Assembly (NCBI RefSeq): GCF_030291075.1
Contig: NZ_CP127407.1
Coordinates: forward strand, 4,214,001 to 4,278,000
DNA: 64,000 bases
Reading direction: 5' to 3'
DNA from: Stenotrophomonas sp. 57
Lineage (GTDB): Bacteria > Pseudomonadota > Gammaproteobacteria > Xanthomonadales > Xanthomonadaceae
Positions 36,827-45,853 of this stretch are shown here, in pieces; within the stretch, counting starts at the first letter, position 1; every line of letters begins with the position of its first letter. The position numbers and the translations under genes were made by a program. Under the pieces are notes generated by a model that saw nothing but the letters and a program-made list of their open reading frames with translations, searched no databases and was not told where the DNA came from.

Positions 36827-37729
36827 TCAACGCAGGTAATCGCTCTGCGCCATTGCTTCACCCAGGTAGTCCAGGAACGAACTGATCCGCGCCGAAACGG
36901 CGGTGTTGCGGTAGTACACCGCATGGATCGGCTGGTACACGTCCAGCGTCTGCGCAGACAGCACCGGCACCAGCGTGCCGGCGGCGCGGTCGCGGTCGGT
37001 CACAAAGTCGGACAGGCAGGTGATGCCCACGCCTTCCACTGCCAGCCGGCGCAGCGTCTCGCCGCTGGACACCGCGATGTCCGGGTGCACCCGCAGCAGG
37101 CCATCGGCATCGCCCGGCAGTGGCCAGTGATTCAATGATTCCGGTTCGTTGAAGCTGAGCAGCGTGTGCTGGCCCAGCGCCGCCACGCTGGCCGGTTCGC
37201 CATGTGCGGCCAGATAGGCCGGGCTGGCCACCAGACGCAGCCGGCAGCGGCCCAACGGCCGCGCATGCAGGGTGGAATCGGCCAGCGGCCCGATCCGGAT
37301 CGCCAGGTCGGTGCGCCGTTCCAGCAGGTCGATGTAGCGCTCGGAGCTGTTCAACTCCAGCTGCACTTCCGGATAGCGCGCACGATAGCCGGCGACCAGC
37401 GGCGCGATCACATGCAGCACGAACGGCATCGCCGCATCCACGCGCAGGCGTCCGGCCGGGCGCTCGCGGCGGGCGGCCATCTGTTCCTCGGCCGATTCCA
37501 CCGCGTCGATGATCGCCCGGGCATGGCGCAGGTAAGCTTCGCCCTCGGCGGTCAGGTGCAGGCGGCGCGTGGTGCGGGTCAGCAGGGTGGTGCCCAGCTT
37601 GTCCTCCAGCCGCCCCAGCGCACGGCTGACGCCGGAGGGCGTCTGCCCCAGCTGCTCGGCCGCGGCGCTGATCGAACCGCTGTCGATCACCGTCAGGAAC
37701 GCCTGCATTTCATCGAGGGTGGTTTTCAT
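36827..37729 (-). CDS. LysR-family transcriptional regulator
   Basis: The 300-residue regulator starts at ATG 37729. The HTH lies at about 3-60 (FLTVIDSGSISAAAEQLGQTPSGVSRALGRLEDKLG) and the effector-binding domain at about 90-295. It resembles the DsdC/PecT-unrelated CrgA-like subgroup (RRERPAGRLRVDAAMPF). It is divergent from an MFS exporter gene across 105 bases, the usual place for its target. The effector is unknown. Confidence 0.93.
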   Translation of the reverse strand: MKTTLDEMQAFLTVIDSGSISAAAEQLGQTPSGVSRALGRLEDKLGTTLLTRTTRRLHLTAEGEAYLRHARAIIDAVESAEEQMAARRERPAGRLRVDAAMPFVLHVIAPLVAGYRARYPEVQLELNSSERYIDLLERRTDLAIRIGPLADSTLHARPLGRCRLRLVASPAYLAAHGEPASVAALGQHTLLSFNEPESLNHWPLPGDADGLLRVHPDIAVSSGETLRRLAVEGVGITCLSDFVTDRDRAAGTLVPVLSAQTLDVYQPIHAVYYRNTAVSARISSFLDYLGEAMAQSDYLR

Positions 37730-37834
37730 GCCGCCATTATTGACCACGCGGCAAGAGTGATTGGCGTGAAGATGGGTTTTTAGGCAAAGGTGGACCGCGC
37801 ACACTGCGCGCCTTCCTTCCCTCTGGAGCCTGCC

Positions 37835-39049
37835 ATGATCCGTGGCATTCCCCTTGCCCTGCTGGCCCTGACCCTCGGTGCCTTCGCCATCGGCACCACC
37901 GAGTTCGTCATCGTCGGCCTGATTCCGACCATCGCCGCCGACCTGCAGGTCAGCCTGCCCTCGGCCGGGCTGCTGGTGTCGCTGTACGCGCTGGGTGTAG
38001 CGATCGGCGCGCCGGTGCTGACCGCGCTGACCGGCCGCGTGCCGCGCAAGACCCTGCTGGTGGCGCTGATGGTGCTGTTCACCGTCGGCAACGTCATCGC
38101 CTTCCTGGCGCCGGGCTACACGTCGCTGATCGCCGCGCGCATCCTCACCGGCCTGGCACATGGCGTGTTCTTCTCGATCGGCTCGATCATCGCCACCGCG
38201 GTGGTGCCGAAGGAGAAGGCAGCCAGTGCCATCGCCATCATGTTCACCGGCCTGACCGTAGCGCTGGTGACTGGCGTGCCGCTGGGCACCTTCATCGGCC
38301 AGCACCTGGGCTGGCGCGCCACCTTCCTGGCCGTGGCCGGGCTCGGTGTGATCGCACTGCTGGGCGCGCTGCTGTTCGTGCCGCGCAGCGTGCCGCAGAG
38401 CGCCCCGTCCAGCTTCCGCCAGCAGATGGCGGTGCTCGCCCAGCCGCGCCTGTTGCTGGTCTATGCGATGACCACGCTGGGTTATGGCGGCACCTTCCTG
38501 GCGTTCACCTACCTGGCGCCCATCCTGCAGGACGTCACCGGTTTCTCGGCCAACGCGGTCAGCCTGGTGCTGCTGGTGTACGGCGTATCGGTGGCGATCG
38601 GCAACCTGTGGGGCGGGCGCCTGGCCGACCGCATGGGCCCGGTGCCCGCGCTCAAGCGTATCTTCGCGCTGCTGGCCATCGTGCTGTTCGCGCTCACCTT
38701 CACCGCCTGGAACGCCTGGCTGATGCTGCTGACCGTGCTGGCGCTGGGCGCCGTGGCATTCGGCAACGTGCCCGGCCTGCAGGTCTATGTGGTCAAGCAG
38801 GCGCAGCGCTATGCACCGCAGGCCACCGACGTGGCCTCGGGCCTGAACATTGCCGCCTTCAACATCGGCATCGCGCTGGGCGCCTCGCTGGGCGGCCTGG
38901 TGGTGGAGCACGTCGGCCTGATGCACACGCCGTGGCTCGGCGCGCTGGTGGTACTGGGCGCCTATGCGCTGACCGTGCTCAGCGGCCGCCTGGACCGTCG
39001 TGATGGCATCGAGGATCGTGCCGACGGCATCGCCGTGGCCGCGCACTGA
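37835..39049 (+). CDS. MFS drug/sugar efflux transporter (AraJ/YdeA-like, DHA1)
   Basis: The 404-residue protein starts at ATG 37835 with GGAG six bases upstream. It has twelve membrane helices and the DHA1 marks: [21 protein letters not shown] in helix 1, GRVPRK in the loop 2-3 motif A, and [11 protein letters not shown] in helix 4. Members of this AraJ-like group export arabinose, purine nucleosides or drugs. Control by the divergent LysR gene is likely. Confidence 0.93.
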   Translation: MIRGIPLALLALTLGAFAIGTTEFVIVGLIPTIAADLQVSLPSAGLLVSLYALGVAIGAPVLTALTGRVPRKTLLVALMVLFTVGNVIAFLAPGYTSLIAARILTGLAHGVFFSIGSIIATAVVPKEKAASAIAIMFTGLTVALVTGVPLGTFIGQHLGWRATFLAVAGLGVIALLGALLFVPRSVPQSAPSSFRQQMAVLAQPRLLLVYAMTTLGYGGTFLAFTYLAPILQDVTGFSANAVSLVLLVYGVSVAIGNLWGGRLADRMGPVPALKRIFALLAIVLFALTFTAWNAWLMLLTVLALGAVAFGNVPGLQVYVVKQAQRYAPQATDVASGLNIAAFNIGIALGASLGGLVVEHVGLMHTPWLGALVVLGAYALTVLSGRLDRRDGIEDRADGIAVAAH

Positions 39050-39135
39050 TCCATGCAATGCAGCGTTGCCGGCATGCATACGGCACCTGTCCTACCCTCT
39101 TTCCCTTGCAACTCCCTCCCCCCTTGGAGCTTTCC

Positions 39136-39945
39136 ATGACTGTTCCCGCCTTTGGCCTTGGTACCTTCCGCCTGAAAGACCAGACCGTGATCGACTCGGT
39201 GCGCAATGCACTGGATGTCGGCTACCGCGCCGTCGATACCGCGCAGATCTATGGCAACGAAGCCGAAGTCGGCCAGGCCATCGCCGAGTCCGGCGTGCCG
39301 CGTGATGATCTGTACCTCACCACCAAGGTGTGGATCTCCGAGTTCAAGCACGATGCGCTGCTGGCCAGCCTGCGTACCAGCCTCGAAAAGCTGCGCACCG
39401 ACCGCGTCGACCTGGCACTGATCCATTGGCCCTCGCCGAACGACAAGGTCGACGTGCCGATGGAGGAGTACCTGCCGGCGCTGGCCGAAGCCAAGGCGCA
39501 GGGGCTGACCAGGGCGATCGGTATCTCCAACTTCACCATCGCCCAGACCCGCAAGGCGATCGAGATCCTCGGCGCCGATGCGATCGCCACCAACCAGATC
39601 GAGATCCATCCGTACCTGCAGAACCGCCTGCTGGTGAAGTTCCTGCAGGACAACGGCATCCACATCACCGCCTACATGAGCCTGGCGTATGGCGAGGTGA
39701 TCAAGGACCCGGTGATCCAGGCCATTGCCGGCCGCCACCAGGCGACGCCCGCGCAGATCGCACTGGCCTGGGCCCTGCAGCAGGGTTACTCGGTCATTCC
39801 GTCTTCGACCAAGCGCGAGAACCTGGCCAGCAACCTGGACGCGGCCGCGATCCGGCTGACCGACGAGGACATGGCGCAGATCGCCAAGCTGGATCGGGGG
39901 CACCGCCTGGCCAATCCGGAAGGCATTGCGCCGGCCTGGGATTGA
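39136..39945 (+). CDS. dkgB: Aldo/keto reductase, DkgB-like
   Basis: The 269-residue enzyme starts at ATG 39136, six bases after GGAG. It opens with the DkgB sequence [18 protein letters not shown]. The tetrad is Asp and Tyr in DTAQIYGNE, Lys in TTKVWI, and His in ALIHWP. The C-terminal [14 protein letters not shown] binds NADPH. E. coli DkgB reduces 2,5-diketogluconate and methylglyoxal. It lies 86 bases after the MFS gene and could be cotranscribed with it. Confidence 0.92.
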   Translation: MTVPAFGLGTFRLKDQTVIDSVRNALDVGYRAVDTAQIYGNEAEVGQAIAESGVPRDDLYLTTKVWISEFKHDALLASLRTSLEKLRTDRVDLALIHWPSPNDKVDVPMEEYLPALAEAKAQGLTRAIGISNFTIAQTRKAIEILGADAIATNQIEIHPYLQNRLLVKFLQDNGIHITAYMSLAYGEVIKDPVIQAIAGRHQATPAQIALAWALQQGYSVIPSSTKRENLASNLDAAAIRLTDEDMAQIAKLDRGHRLANPEGIAPAWD

Positions 39946-39973
39946 TGGCGACCGCGGTTGCGGAACCGAATCG

Positions 39974-40048
39974 GTAGGTGCCGACCTGCGTCGGCACTGA
40001 CCTGTGATTGATCGTTGAAACAGCGTGCCGACCCAGGTCGGCACCTAC
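39974..40048. repeat. Head-out SMAG pair (GTAGGTGCCGACC subtype)
   Basis: GTAGGTGCCGACC-TGC-GTCGGCAC (39974-39997) is mirrored at 40025-40048. The pair fills the gap between the converging dkgB-like and hydrolase genes and can fold into one long stem. Confidence 0.85.
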
Positions 40049-40051
40049 CGT

Positions 40052-40759
40052 TCACTCCGTGCCCTGCAGCAACCACCCACGCATCGCTGCACTGACTTCT
40101 TCAGGCTTCTCCATCGGCGCCAGGTGCCCGCAATCGAGCACCACCACCAGCTGCGAATGCGGCACCAACGCATGCATTTCCTCGCTCACCGCCAGCGGCG
40201 TGATGCGGTCGTTGGCACCGCACACGATCAGCAGCGGATCGCGGTAGCCCGCCAGCACGTCATGGCCGTCGCGCCGCTCCAGCGCACTCTGGCGCAGGAA
40301 TACCTCCGCCCCCAGGCGGGCGGTCATGTCGCGCACGCGCTGCACCAGCACGTAGTCGTCCAGCCGCGAGGCGTCGATGTAGCTGCGCATCAGCGCATCG
40401 CCGAAGCCGTGGAACCTGCCCGGCAGGCGCACGCTGGCGCGTTGGCTGCGGCGCTGCTCGGCGCGCTCCGGTGAGTCGGCGTGGATCGAGGTGTCAACCA
40501 GCGCCAACTGCACTACGCGCTCCGGAGCGATGCGCAGGATCTGCTGGGCGACGAAGCCACCCAGCGAGAAGCCGGCCAGCGCAAAGCGCTCCGGTGCCTG
40601 TGCCAGCACATCCTCGGCCACTGCCTGCAGGGTCTCGCCACGGGTCTGGTCACCCACGGTGCAATCGGCAATGTCGGCCAGGTCTGCCAACTGCGCGCGC
40701 CACAGCTCGGCATCGTTGAGCAGGCCAGGCAGCAGCAACAGGGGGATACGGTCGGTCAT
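40052..40759 (-). CDS. Alpha/beta-hydrolase
   Basis: The 235-residue protein starts at ATG 40759 (MTDRIPLLLLPGLLND); the upstream in-frame GTG adds a polar tail. The nucleophile elbow is GFSLGG, the acid lies in GANDRITP and the base in DCGHLAPME. The helical cap is short. It is cytosolic. The fold suits esterases and small-ester or lactone hydrolases; the substrate cannot be told. Confidence 0.9.
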   Translation of the reverse strand: MTDRIPLLLLPGLLNDAELWRAQLADLADIADCTVGDQTRGETLQAVAEDVLAQAPERFALAGFSLGGFVAQQILRIAPERVVQLALVDTSIHADSPERAEQRRSQRASVRLPGRFHGFGDALMRSYIDASRLDDYVLVQRVRDMTARLGAEVFLRQSALERRDGHDVLAGYRDPLLIVCGANDRITPLAVSEEMHALVPHSQLVVVLDCGHLAPMEKPEEVSAAMRGWLLQGTE

Positions 40760-40816
40760 GGGGATATTGTCGCGCCGGCGGGGTGACGGCACCATGCCGC
40801 AACGGGTGATTGCACT

Positions 40817-40842
40817 GTAGAGTCGAGCAAGCTCGACTCTAC
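40817..40842. repeat. Perfect SMAG palindrome (GTAGAGTCGAGC subtype)
   Basis: Two 12-base arms (GTAGAGTCGAGC and its complement) meet across AA, so both ends carry GTAG. It lies 15 bases before the ybjQ-like ATG, inside the leader of that gene. Confidence 0.85.
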
Positions 40843-40857
40843 GACACGGACGCGACC

Positions 40858-41238
40858 ATGGCAGACCCCTACAACAGCAGCCCCACGTCCCCGCCCGCGC
40901 TGCGTTTCGACGATGCGCTGGTCACCACCGCCTTCGAGCTGCCCGGCCATCGCGTGGTGCGCAACCTCGGCGTGGTACGCGGCATCACCGTGCGCTCGCG
41001 CTCGATCGTCGGCAATTTCCTCGGCGGCATCCAGACCCTGTTCGGCGGCAACATCACCATCTACACCGAACTGTGCGAACAGGCGCGCGAGGAAACCTAC
41101 CGCGACATGGTCAAGCACGCGCGACAGTTGGGCGCCAACGCGATCATCGGCATGCGCTACGACGCCACCGATGTAATGACCGGGCTGACCGAGGTGCTGT
41201 GCTATGGCACGGCAGTGGTGGTGGAGCCGGTGCGCTGA
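40858..41238 (+). CDS. YbjQ-family protein (UPF0145)
   Basis: The 126-residue cytosolic protein carries the family pattern [18 protein letters not shown], then [17 protein letters not shown] and [12 protein letters not shown]. The family forms pentamers and has been called a heavy-metal-binding domain, though metal use is not proven. The start ATG at 40858 gives the family N-terminus after a short Pro/Ser-rich lead. Confidence 0.92.
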   Translation: MADPYNSSPTSPPALRFDDALVTTAFELPGHRVVRNLGVVRGITVRSRSIVGNFLGGIQTLFGGNITIYTELCEQAREETYRDMVKHARQLGANAIIGMRYDATDVMTGLTEVLCYGTAVVVEPVR

Positions 41239-41242
41239 TGCT

Positions 41243-41303
41243 GTAGAGCCGAGCCCATGCTCGGCTCAGGCGCAGGGGCAGCCGAGCGTGGGCTCGGCTC
41301 TAC
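41243..41303. repeat. SMAG pair; right copy supplies the patZ stop codon
   Basis: The plus copy (41243-41266) and the minus copy (41280-41303) both carry AGCCGAGC cores, with GTAG heads facing outward. The CTAC at 41300-41303 is GTAG on the minus strand, and its TAG is the stop codon of the acetyltransferase gene. Confidence 0.85.
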
Positions 41304-44020
41304 ATAGGCGTTTGGGGCACCTCAACCTGCTGCACCGGCAGGGTCACCATCATCACCGTCGGGTCGTCCGGGTCGAGTTTCGTCCTGAACCCCAGGCTCT
41401 GGCACATCGCCAGCATGGTGCTGTTCTCGCGCAGCACCTGGCCTTCGACCACGTCCAGGCCCAGCCACTTGGCGTACTCGATCATGATCGCCATCAACCG
41501 CCAGCCGATGCCGTGGCCCTTCAGGTCCGAGCGGATCAGGATGCCGTACTCGCCGCGGTGGTAATCGGCATCGGCGTGCAGGCGTACCGCACCGAGCATC
41601 TCGCCACTGCGCGGTTCGATCGCCACCAGTGCGATCGAGCGCGCATAGTCCAGCTGGGTCAGGCGCGCGATGAATTCGTGGCTGAAGTGCTTCACCGACT
41701 GGAAGAAGCGCAGCCGCAGGTCCTCGTCGCTGACACGGGCGAAGAACGCACGGAACAGTGCATCGTCTTCCGGACGCACCGGGCGCACGAACGCGCGTCC
41801 GCCATCGGACAGTTCGATGGTGCGCTCCCACTCCTTGGGATACGGGAACACCGAGAAGCGCGGATGGCCACGGCCCTTGTGCAGGATACGCGACGGCGCC
41901 ACCGCCACGCGTGCGTCGAGGGCAAGAATGCCCTTGCTGTCGACCAGCAGCGGGTTGATGTCCAGCGTGCGCACTTCGGGAATGTCTGCGGCCAGTTGTG
42001 CCAGCTTCACCAGCGCCAGGGCCAGTGCGCGTTCGTCGGCTGCAGGCACATCGCCGTAGGCCTTGAGGATGCGCGAGGCACGGGTCTGCCCGATCAGCTC
42101 ATGGGCCAGGCGCAGATCCAGCGGTGGCAATGCCAGTGCCTTGTCGTTGATCACTTCCACGGCCGTACCGCCGCGACCGACCACAATGACCGGGCCGAAG
42201 GTCGCGTCATCGGCAATGCCGACGATCAGCTCACGTGCCTTCGGTCGGATGATGGTCGGCTGCACCAGCAGGCCATCGATGCGCGCGTCCGGCCGTAGCT
42301 GGCGCGCACGCGAGAGGATTGCGTTGGCGGCGCTCTGCACTGCCGGCAGCGTCGTCAGGTTCAGGCGCACGCCATCGACTTCCGACTTGTGCGGAATGTC
42401 CGGTGACAGGATCTTCAGCGCCACACTGGCGCCACGCTCCAGCAGCGGCTGCGCCAGGTCCATCGCCTCGTGCGCATCGCGCGCGTGCATCACCGGCGCC
42501 GACGGAATGCCGTAGGCCTTCAGCAGCTCATGCGTGGCCAGCGGGTCCAGCCAATGCTGGCCGTTGGCCAGCGCGGCATCGACCAGCGTGCGTGCGGCCG
42601 CCGCGTCGACACTGAAGTCCTGCGGCAGGCTGGGAGGCGTCTCCATCAGCGCGTTCTGCGCCTCGCGGTAGCGCACCAGATGCTGGAAGCCGCGCACCGC
42701 TTCAGCCTCGGTCGGATAGGTCGGCACCCGTGCTGCGTTGAGCGTGGCGGTGGCCTGGTCATCGTTGCCCAGCCAGACTGCGAACACCGGCTTGTCGCGG
42801 TGATGGCGCGGGCGCAGGCCGAGCGTGCGGGTCAGCGCCTGCGCAGCGTCTGCGGACGAGGTGAAGGCGGTGGGCACGTTGACCACCATCACCGCGTCGT
42901 TCTCGTTGTCGGCCAGCAGCGCTTCGATGGCGGCGGCATAGCGCTCACCATCGGCGTCGACCACGATGTCGACCGGATTGCTGCGCGACCAGCCCTGCGG
43001 CAGTACGGCGTCGAGCTTTTCGACCGTGCTGTCGGACAGGTTGGCCAGCGTGCCACGCAATGCGATCAGCTGGTCCACGGCAAGGCGACCGACGCCGCCG
43101 CCGTTGCTGAGAATCGCCAGGCGGCGGCCCGGGAAGGTGCCCAACCGCCCCAGCGATTCGGCAGCGGTGAACAGTTCATCCAGCGCACCCACGCGCAGCA
43201 GTCCGGCACGGTTGAACGCGGCGCCGTACACGTCGTCGGCGCGGGCCAGTGCCTGCACATGGGTATCGCGGCTGCCCGGCTGCACGCGCTCGGCGCGGCC
43301 GGACTTCACCACCACCACCGGTTTGGCGCGCGCGGCGGCACGGGCGGCCGACATGAACTTGCGCGCGTCCTTGATCTGCTCGACATACAGCAGGATGGCG
43401 CGGGTGCGGTAGTCGGTGGCGAAGTAGTCGAGCAGGTCGCCAAAGTCGACGTCCATCGTGTCGCCCAGCGACACCACGGCGGAGAAGCCGACCGAGCGCG
43501 CTACACCCCACTCCACCAGCGCGGCGGCAATGGCCGAGGATTCGGAGATCAGGGCGAGGTCGCCAGCCTGCGGGAAGTGCGCGGCGATGCTCGCGTTGAG
43601 CCGTGCATGCGGTGCGATCACGCCCAGGCAGTGCGGGCCGAGGATGCGCAGGCCATGCTTGCGCGCCACCGCCTCGACCTGTGCAGACAACGAGCCCGGG
43701 CCCTCGCCCAGGTGCGCGGTAAGGATGATCGCGGCCTGCACGCCGCGTTCGGCGGCGGTGCGCACCACCTGCGGCACGATCGCCGCCGGTGCGGTGATGA
43801 CCACCAGGTCCGGTACCCAGTCCAGATCCTTCAACCGCTTGATCGTGCGGATGCCATCGATCTCGGCATGCCGCGGGTTGATCCACGCCACCTTGCCCGG
43901 GAAGCCGGTGCCGCGCAGGTTGCGCATCACCGCGCGGCCGGCCGAACGCTCACGCGGGCTGCCGCCGATCACCGCGACCGACTGCGGACGGAACACAGAC
44001 TGCAGGTGGTAGGTGCTCAT
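41300..44020 (-). CDS. patZ: Protein lysine acetyltransferase, Pat/PatZ (YfiQ) type
   Basis: The 906-residue protein starts at ATG 44020 (MSTYHLQSVFRPQSVAVIGG). An NDP-forming acyl-CoA synthetase-like part (CoA-binding about 8-130, ligase domains to about 460, ATP-grasp about 480-700) is followed by a GNAT domain (about 735-890, with the acetyl-CoA loop RSDLKGHGIGWRLM). In E. coli and Salmonella this enzyme acetylates acetyl-CoA synthetase and other metabolic enzymes; the synthetase half acts as a sensor. Domain order matches the enterobacterial type. The stop codon lies in a SMAG repeat. Confidence 0.94.
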   Translation of the reverse strand: MSTYHLQSVFRPQSVAVIGGSPRERSAGRAVMRNLRGTGFPGKVAWINPRHAEIDGIRTIKRLKDLDWVPDLVVITAPAAIVPQVVRTAAERGVQAAIILTAHLGEGPGSLSAQVEAVARKHGLRILGPHCLGVIAPHARLNASIAAHFPQAGDLALISESSAIAAALVEWGVARSVGFSAVVSLGDTMDVDFGDLLDYFATDYRTRAILLYVEQIKDARKFMSAARAAARAKPVVVVKSGRAERVQPGSRDTHVQALARADDVYGAAFNRAGLLRVGALDELFTAAESLGRLGTFPGRRLAILSNGGGVGRLAVDQLIALRGTLANLSDSTVEKLDAVLPQGWSRSNPVDIVVDADGERYAAAIEALLADNENDAVMVVNVPTAFTSSADAAQALTRTLGLRPRHHRDKPVFAVWLGNDDQATATLNAARVPTYPTEAEAVRGFQHLVRYREAQNALMETPPSLPQDFSVDAAAARTLVDAALANGQHWLDPLATHELLKAYGIPSAPVMHARDAHEAMDLAQPLLERGASVALKILSPDIPHKSEVDGVRLNLTTLPAVQSAANAILSRARQLRPDARIDGLLVQPTIIRPKARELIVGIADDATFGPVIVVGRGGTAVEVINDKALALPPLDLRLAHELIGQTRASRILKAYGDVPAADERALALALVKLAQLAADIPEVRTLDINPLLVDSKGILALDARVAVAPSRILHKGRGHPRFSVFPYPKEWERTIELSDGGRAFVRPVRPEDDALFRAFFARVSDEDLRLRFFQSVKHFSHEFIARLTQLDYARSIALVAIEPRSGEMLGAVRLHADADYHRGEYGILIRSDLKGHGIGWRLMAIMIEYAKWLGLDVVEGQVLRENSTMLAMCQSLGFRTKLDPDDPTVMMVTLPVQQVEVPQTPM

Positions 44021-44050
44021 GCGCCTACGGTAACCAAATTCCAGGGCGAT

Positions 44051-44089
44051 GGGGTCAGATCCCTTTCCTCGGGAAAGGGATCTGACCCC
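44051..44089. repeat. Perfect 18-bp-arm palindrome, GGGGTCAGA type (copy 3)
   Basis: Arms at 44051-44068 (GGGGTCAGATCCCTTTCC) and 44072-44089 are exact complements across TCG. It lies between mgtE and patZ on the shared strand and is the best conserved of the three copies. Confidence 0.85.
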
Positions 44090-44105
44090 CGAGTGACCGT
44101 GGCGC

Positions 44106-44129
44106 GTGCCCGCCAAGGTGGGCACCTAC
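44106..44129 (-). repeat. SMAG repeat
   Basis: On the minus strand: GTAGGTGCCCACC-TTG-GCGGGCAC. It is nine bases past the mgtE stop, next to the GGGGTCAGA palindrome. Confidence 0.75.
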
Positions 44130-44137
44130 CAGAGCAG

Positions 44138-45508
44138 TTACAGCAGAGTGCCGTGCAGGATCATCGCGGCGATGCTGAAGTAGATCACCAGCCCGGTCAC
44201 GTCCACCAGCGTAGCGACGAACGGGGCCGAGGCGCTGGCGGGGTCGAAGCCGAGGCGCTTGAGGATGAACGGCAGCATCGAGCCGGACAGCGAGCCGAAG
44301 GTGACGATGCCGACCAGTGCCGCGCCAATGGTGATCGCCAGCAGGATCCAGTGCTCGCCGTAGTCATGCAGGCCGCCCAGCTGCCAGATCACGATGCGCA
44401 CGATCGCCAGGCAGCCGAGGATGGCACCCAGCACCATGCCGGTCGGAATCTCGCGGATGGCCACCTTCCACCAGTCGCGCAGGCGCAGTTCGCGCAGCGC
44501 CAGGCTGCGGATCAGCAGCGAGGTGGCCTGTGAACCGGAGTTGCCGCCTGAACTCATGATCAGCGGAATGAACAGGGTCAGCACCACCGCGCGTGCCAGT
44601 TCGTCCTCGTAGTGCTGCATCGCGCTGGCGGTCAGCATCTCACCCAGGAACAGCACGCTCAGCCAGCCGGCGCGCTTGCGCAGCATCTCGAAGAAGCCGA
44701 TCTGCATGTACGGCTTGTCCAGCGCTTCCATGCCGCCGAACTTGTGCGCGTCCTCGGTGGATTCCTCGATCAGCGCATCCAGTACGTCATCGACGGTGAC
44801 GATGCCAAGCATCTGCTGCTGCGCATCGACCACCGGGATCGCCAGCAGGTCGTGGCGACGGATCAGCCGGGCCACTTCTTCCTGGTCCATCAGCGCGTCC
44901 ACCGTCACCGGCGGGTTGACCTGGGCCACGTCCAGGATCGACTCCTCCGGCAGGCCGGTGATCAGCCGGCGCATGGTCACCACCTGCTGCAGCTGCTGGC
45001 TGGTCGGGTCCAGCACGTAGATCGCGTACACCGTCTCGCGGGTTCGCTCGACCTGGCGGATGTGCTGCAGGGTCTGCGCAACGGTCCAGCTGGCGGGCAC
45101 GGCCACGTACTCGGTGGTCATCAGCGCACCGGCGGTGTTCGGCGGGTAGCTGAGCAGCTTCTGGATGGCCTGGCGGGCATCGGTACCGAGCAGCGGGATC
45201 AGCCGTGCGCGTTCTTCTTCGTCCAGTTCGTGGACGATGTCGGTGGCCCGGTCATCGGCCATCAGCCCGAGCAGTGCGGCGGCGCGGGCCGGCGGCAATG
45301 CGGCCACCAGCTCGCCGCTGCGGTGCAGCTCCGGCGCTTCCAGCATCTTCACCGCACGCGGCAACGGCAGCGCAGCCAGCGTTTCCGCGGCGCGGCCCAG
45401 TTCCAGCGTGTTGAGGAATTCCACCGCATCGGCGGTGTTGTAGTTCGCCAGCGGCGCGGCCAGGGCGGCGGCATCGGCCACCGGGCGCAGCAATTGCTTC
45501 TGGTTCAT
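44138..45508 (-). CDS. mgtE: Magnesium transporter MgtE
   Basis: The 456-residue channel starts at ATG 45508; the far longer open frame upstream crosses the divergent region and is rejected. The layout is an MgtE N domain (about 15-130), two CBS domains (about 135-260) and five membrane helices (about 290-455) with the pore signature SSGGNSGSQATSLLIRSLAL. The family carries Mg(II) inward and is gated by Mg(II) bound to the CBS domains. A 9-bp helix in the leader could hide the ribosome site. Confidence 0.95.
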   Translation of the reverse strand: MNQKQLLRPVADAAALAAPLANYNTADAVEFLNTLELGRAAETLAALPLPRAVKMLEAPELHRSGELVAALPPARAAALLGLMADDRATDIVHELDEEERARLIPLLGTDARQAIQKLLSYPPNTAGALMTTEYVAVPASWTVAQTLQHIRQVERTRETVYAIYVLDPTSQQLQQVVTMRRLITGLPEESILDVAQVNPPVTVDALMDQEEVARLIRRHDLLAIPVVDAQQQMLGIVTVDDVLDALIEESTEDAHKFGGMEALDKPYMQIGFFEMLRKRAGWLSVLFLGEMLTASAMQHYEDELARAVVLTLFIPLIMSSGGNSGSQATSLLIRSLALRELRLRDWWKVAIREIPTGMVLGAILGCLAIVRIVIWQLGGLHDYGEHWILLAITIGAALVGIVTFGSLSGSMLPFILKRLGFDPASASAPFVATLVDVTGLVIYFSIAAMILHGTLL

Positions 45509-45510
45509 CG

Positions 45511-45560
45511 GGTTTGCCTTGTGGGGGTGCGACCTCGCGCAACGCCAACGCAGGCAAACC
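45511..45560 (-). promoter_or_regulatory. Leader hairpin over the mgtE ribosome binding site
   Basis: On the minus strand GGTTTGCCT-type bases at 45560-45552 pair with AGGCAAACC at 45519-45511, two bases before the ATG. The right arm contains the only AGG near the start. An inner TGCG/CGCA stem fits inside. This would block translation initiation when folded. Confidence 0.5.
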
Positions 45561-45853
45561 GTCCCGATGTCAGGCGGTGGCCATCGCTGGCGTCGAACGA
45601 GGTCGACTTCTACTGTCGCTGGACATGGGTTGGGGACTCCGGGATGCGTGTGCTGGCGGACGCGCCGCCAGCGGCGGGCAGTCTGGACCCGTGGACCATG
45701 CAGGTCAACCCGGTCCCGCCGCGGCAGCGCCCTGCCCCGCAGGTTGTTCTCGTGCGTACACAGACCGGCGCGCATAATGGCGCGGTGGTGTTCGCCACGC
45801 TTTCTCCACCCGAACGGACGCACAGCGGGCTCCCCCGATGACCAGGTATTCCC
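45561..45853. other. Divergent region between mgtE and the Kef-type antiporter gene
   Basis: The stretch completes a 345-base gap. It holds one strong hairpin, GCTGGCGG-ACGCG-CCGCCAGC (45652-45672), and a CATAAT box at 45773-45778 that may be the -10 of the antiporter promoter (no clear -35). Open frames here are short and overlap both promoters. No known riboswitch class was recognised. Confidence 0.4.

Noticed and set aside
45561..45853. Known Mg riboswitch (M-box) in the mgtE leader
   Set aside because: No recognisable M-box consensus; only generic hairpins were seen.
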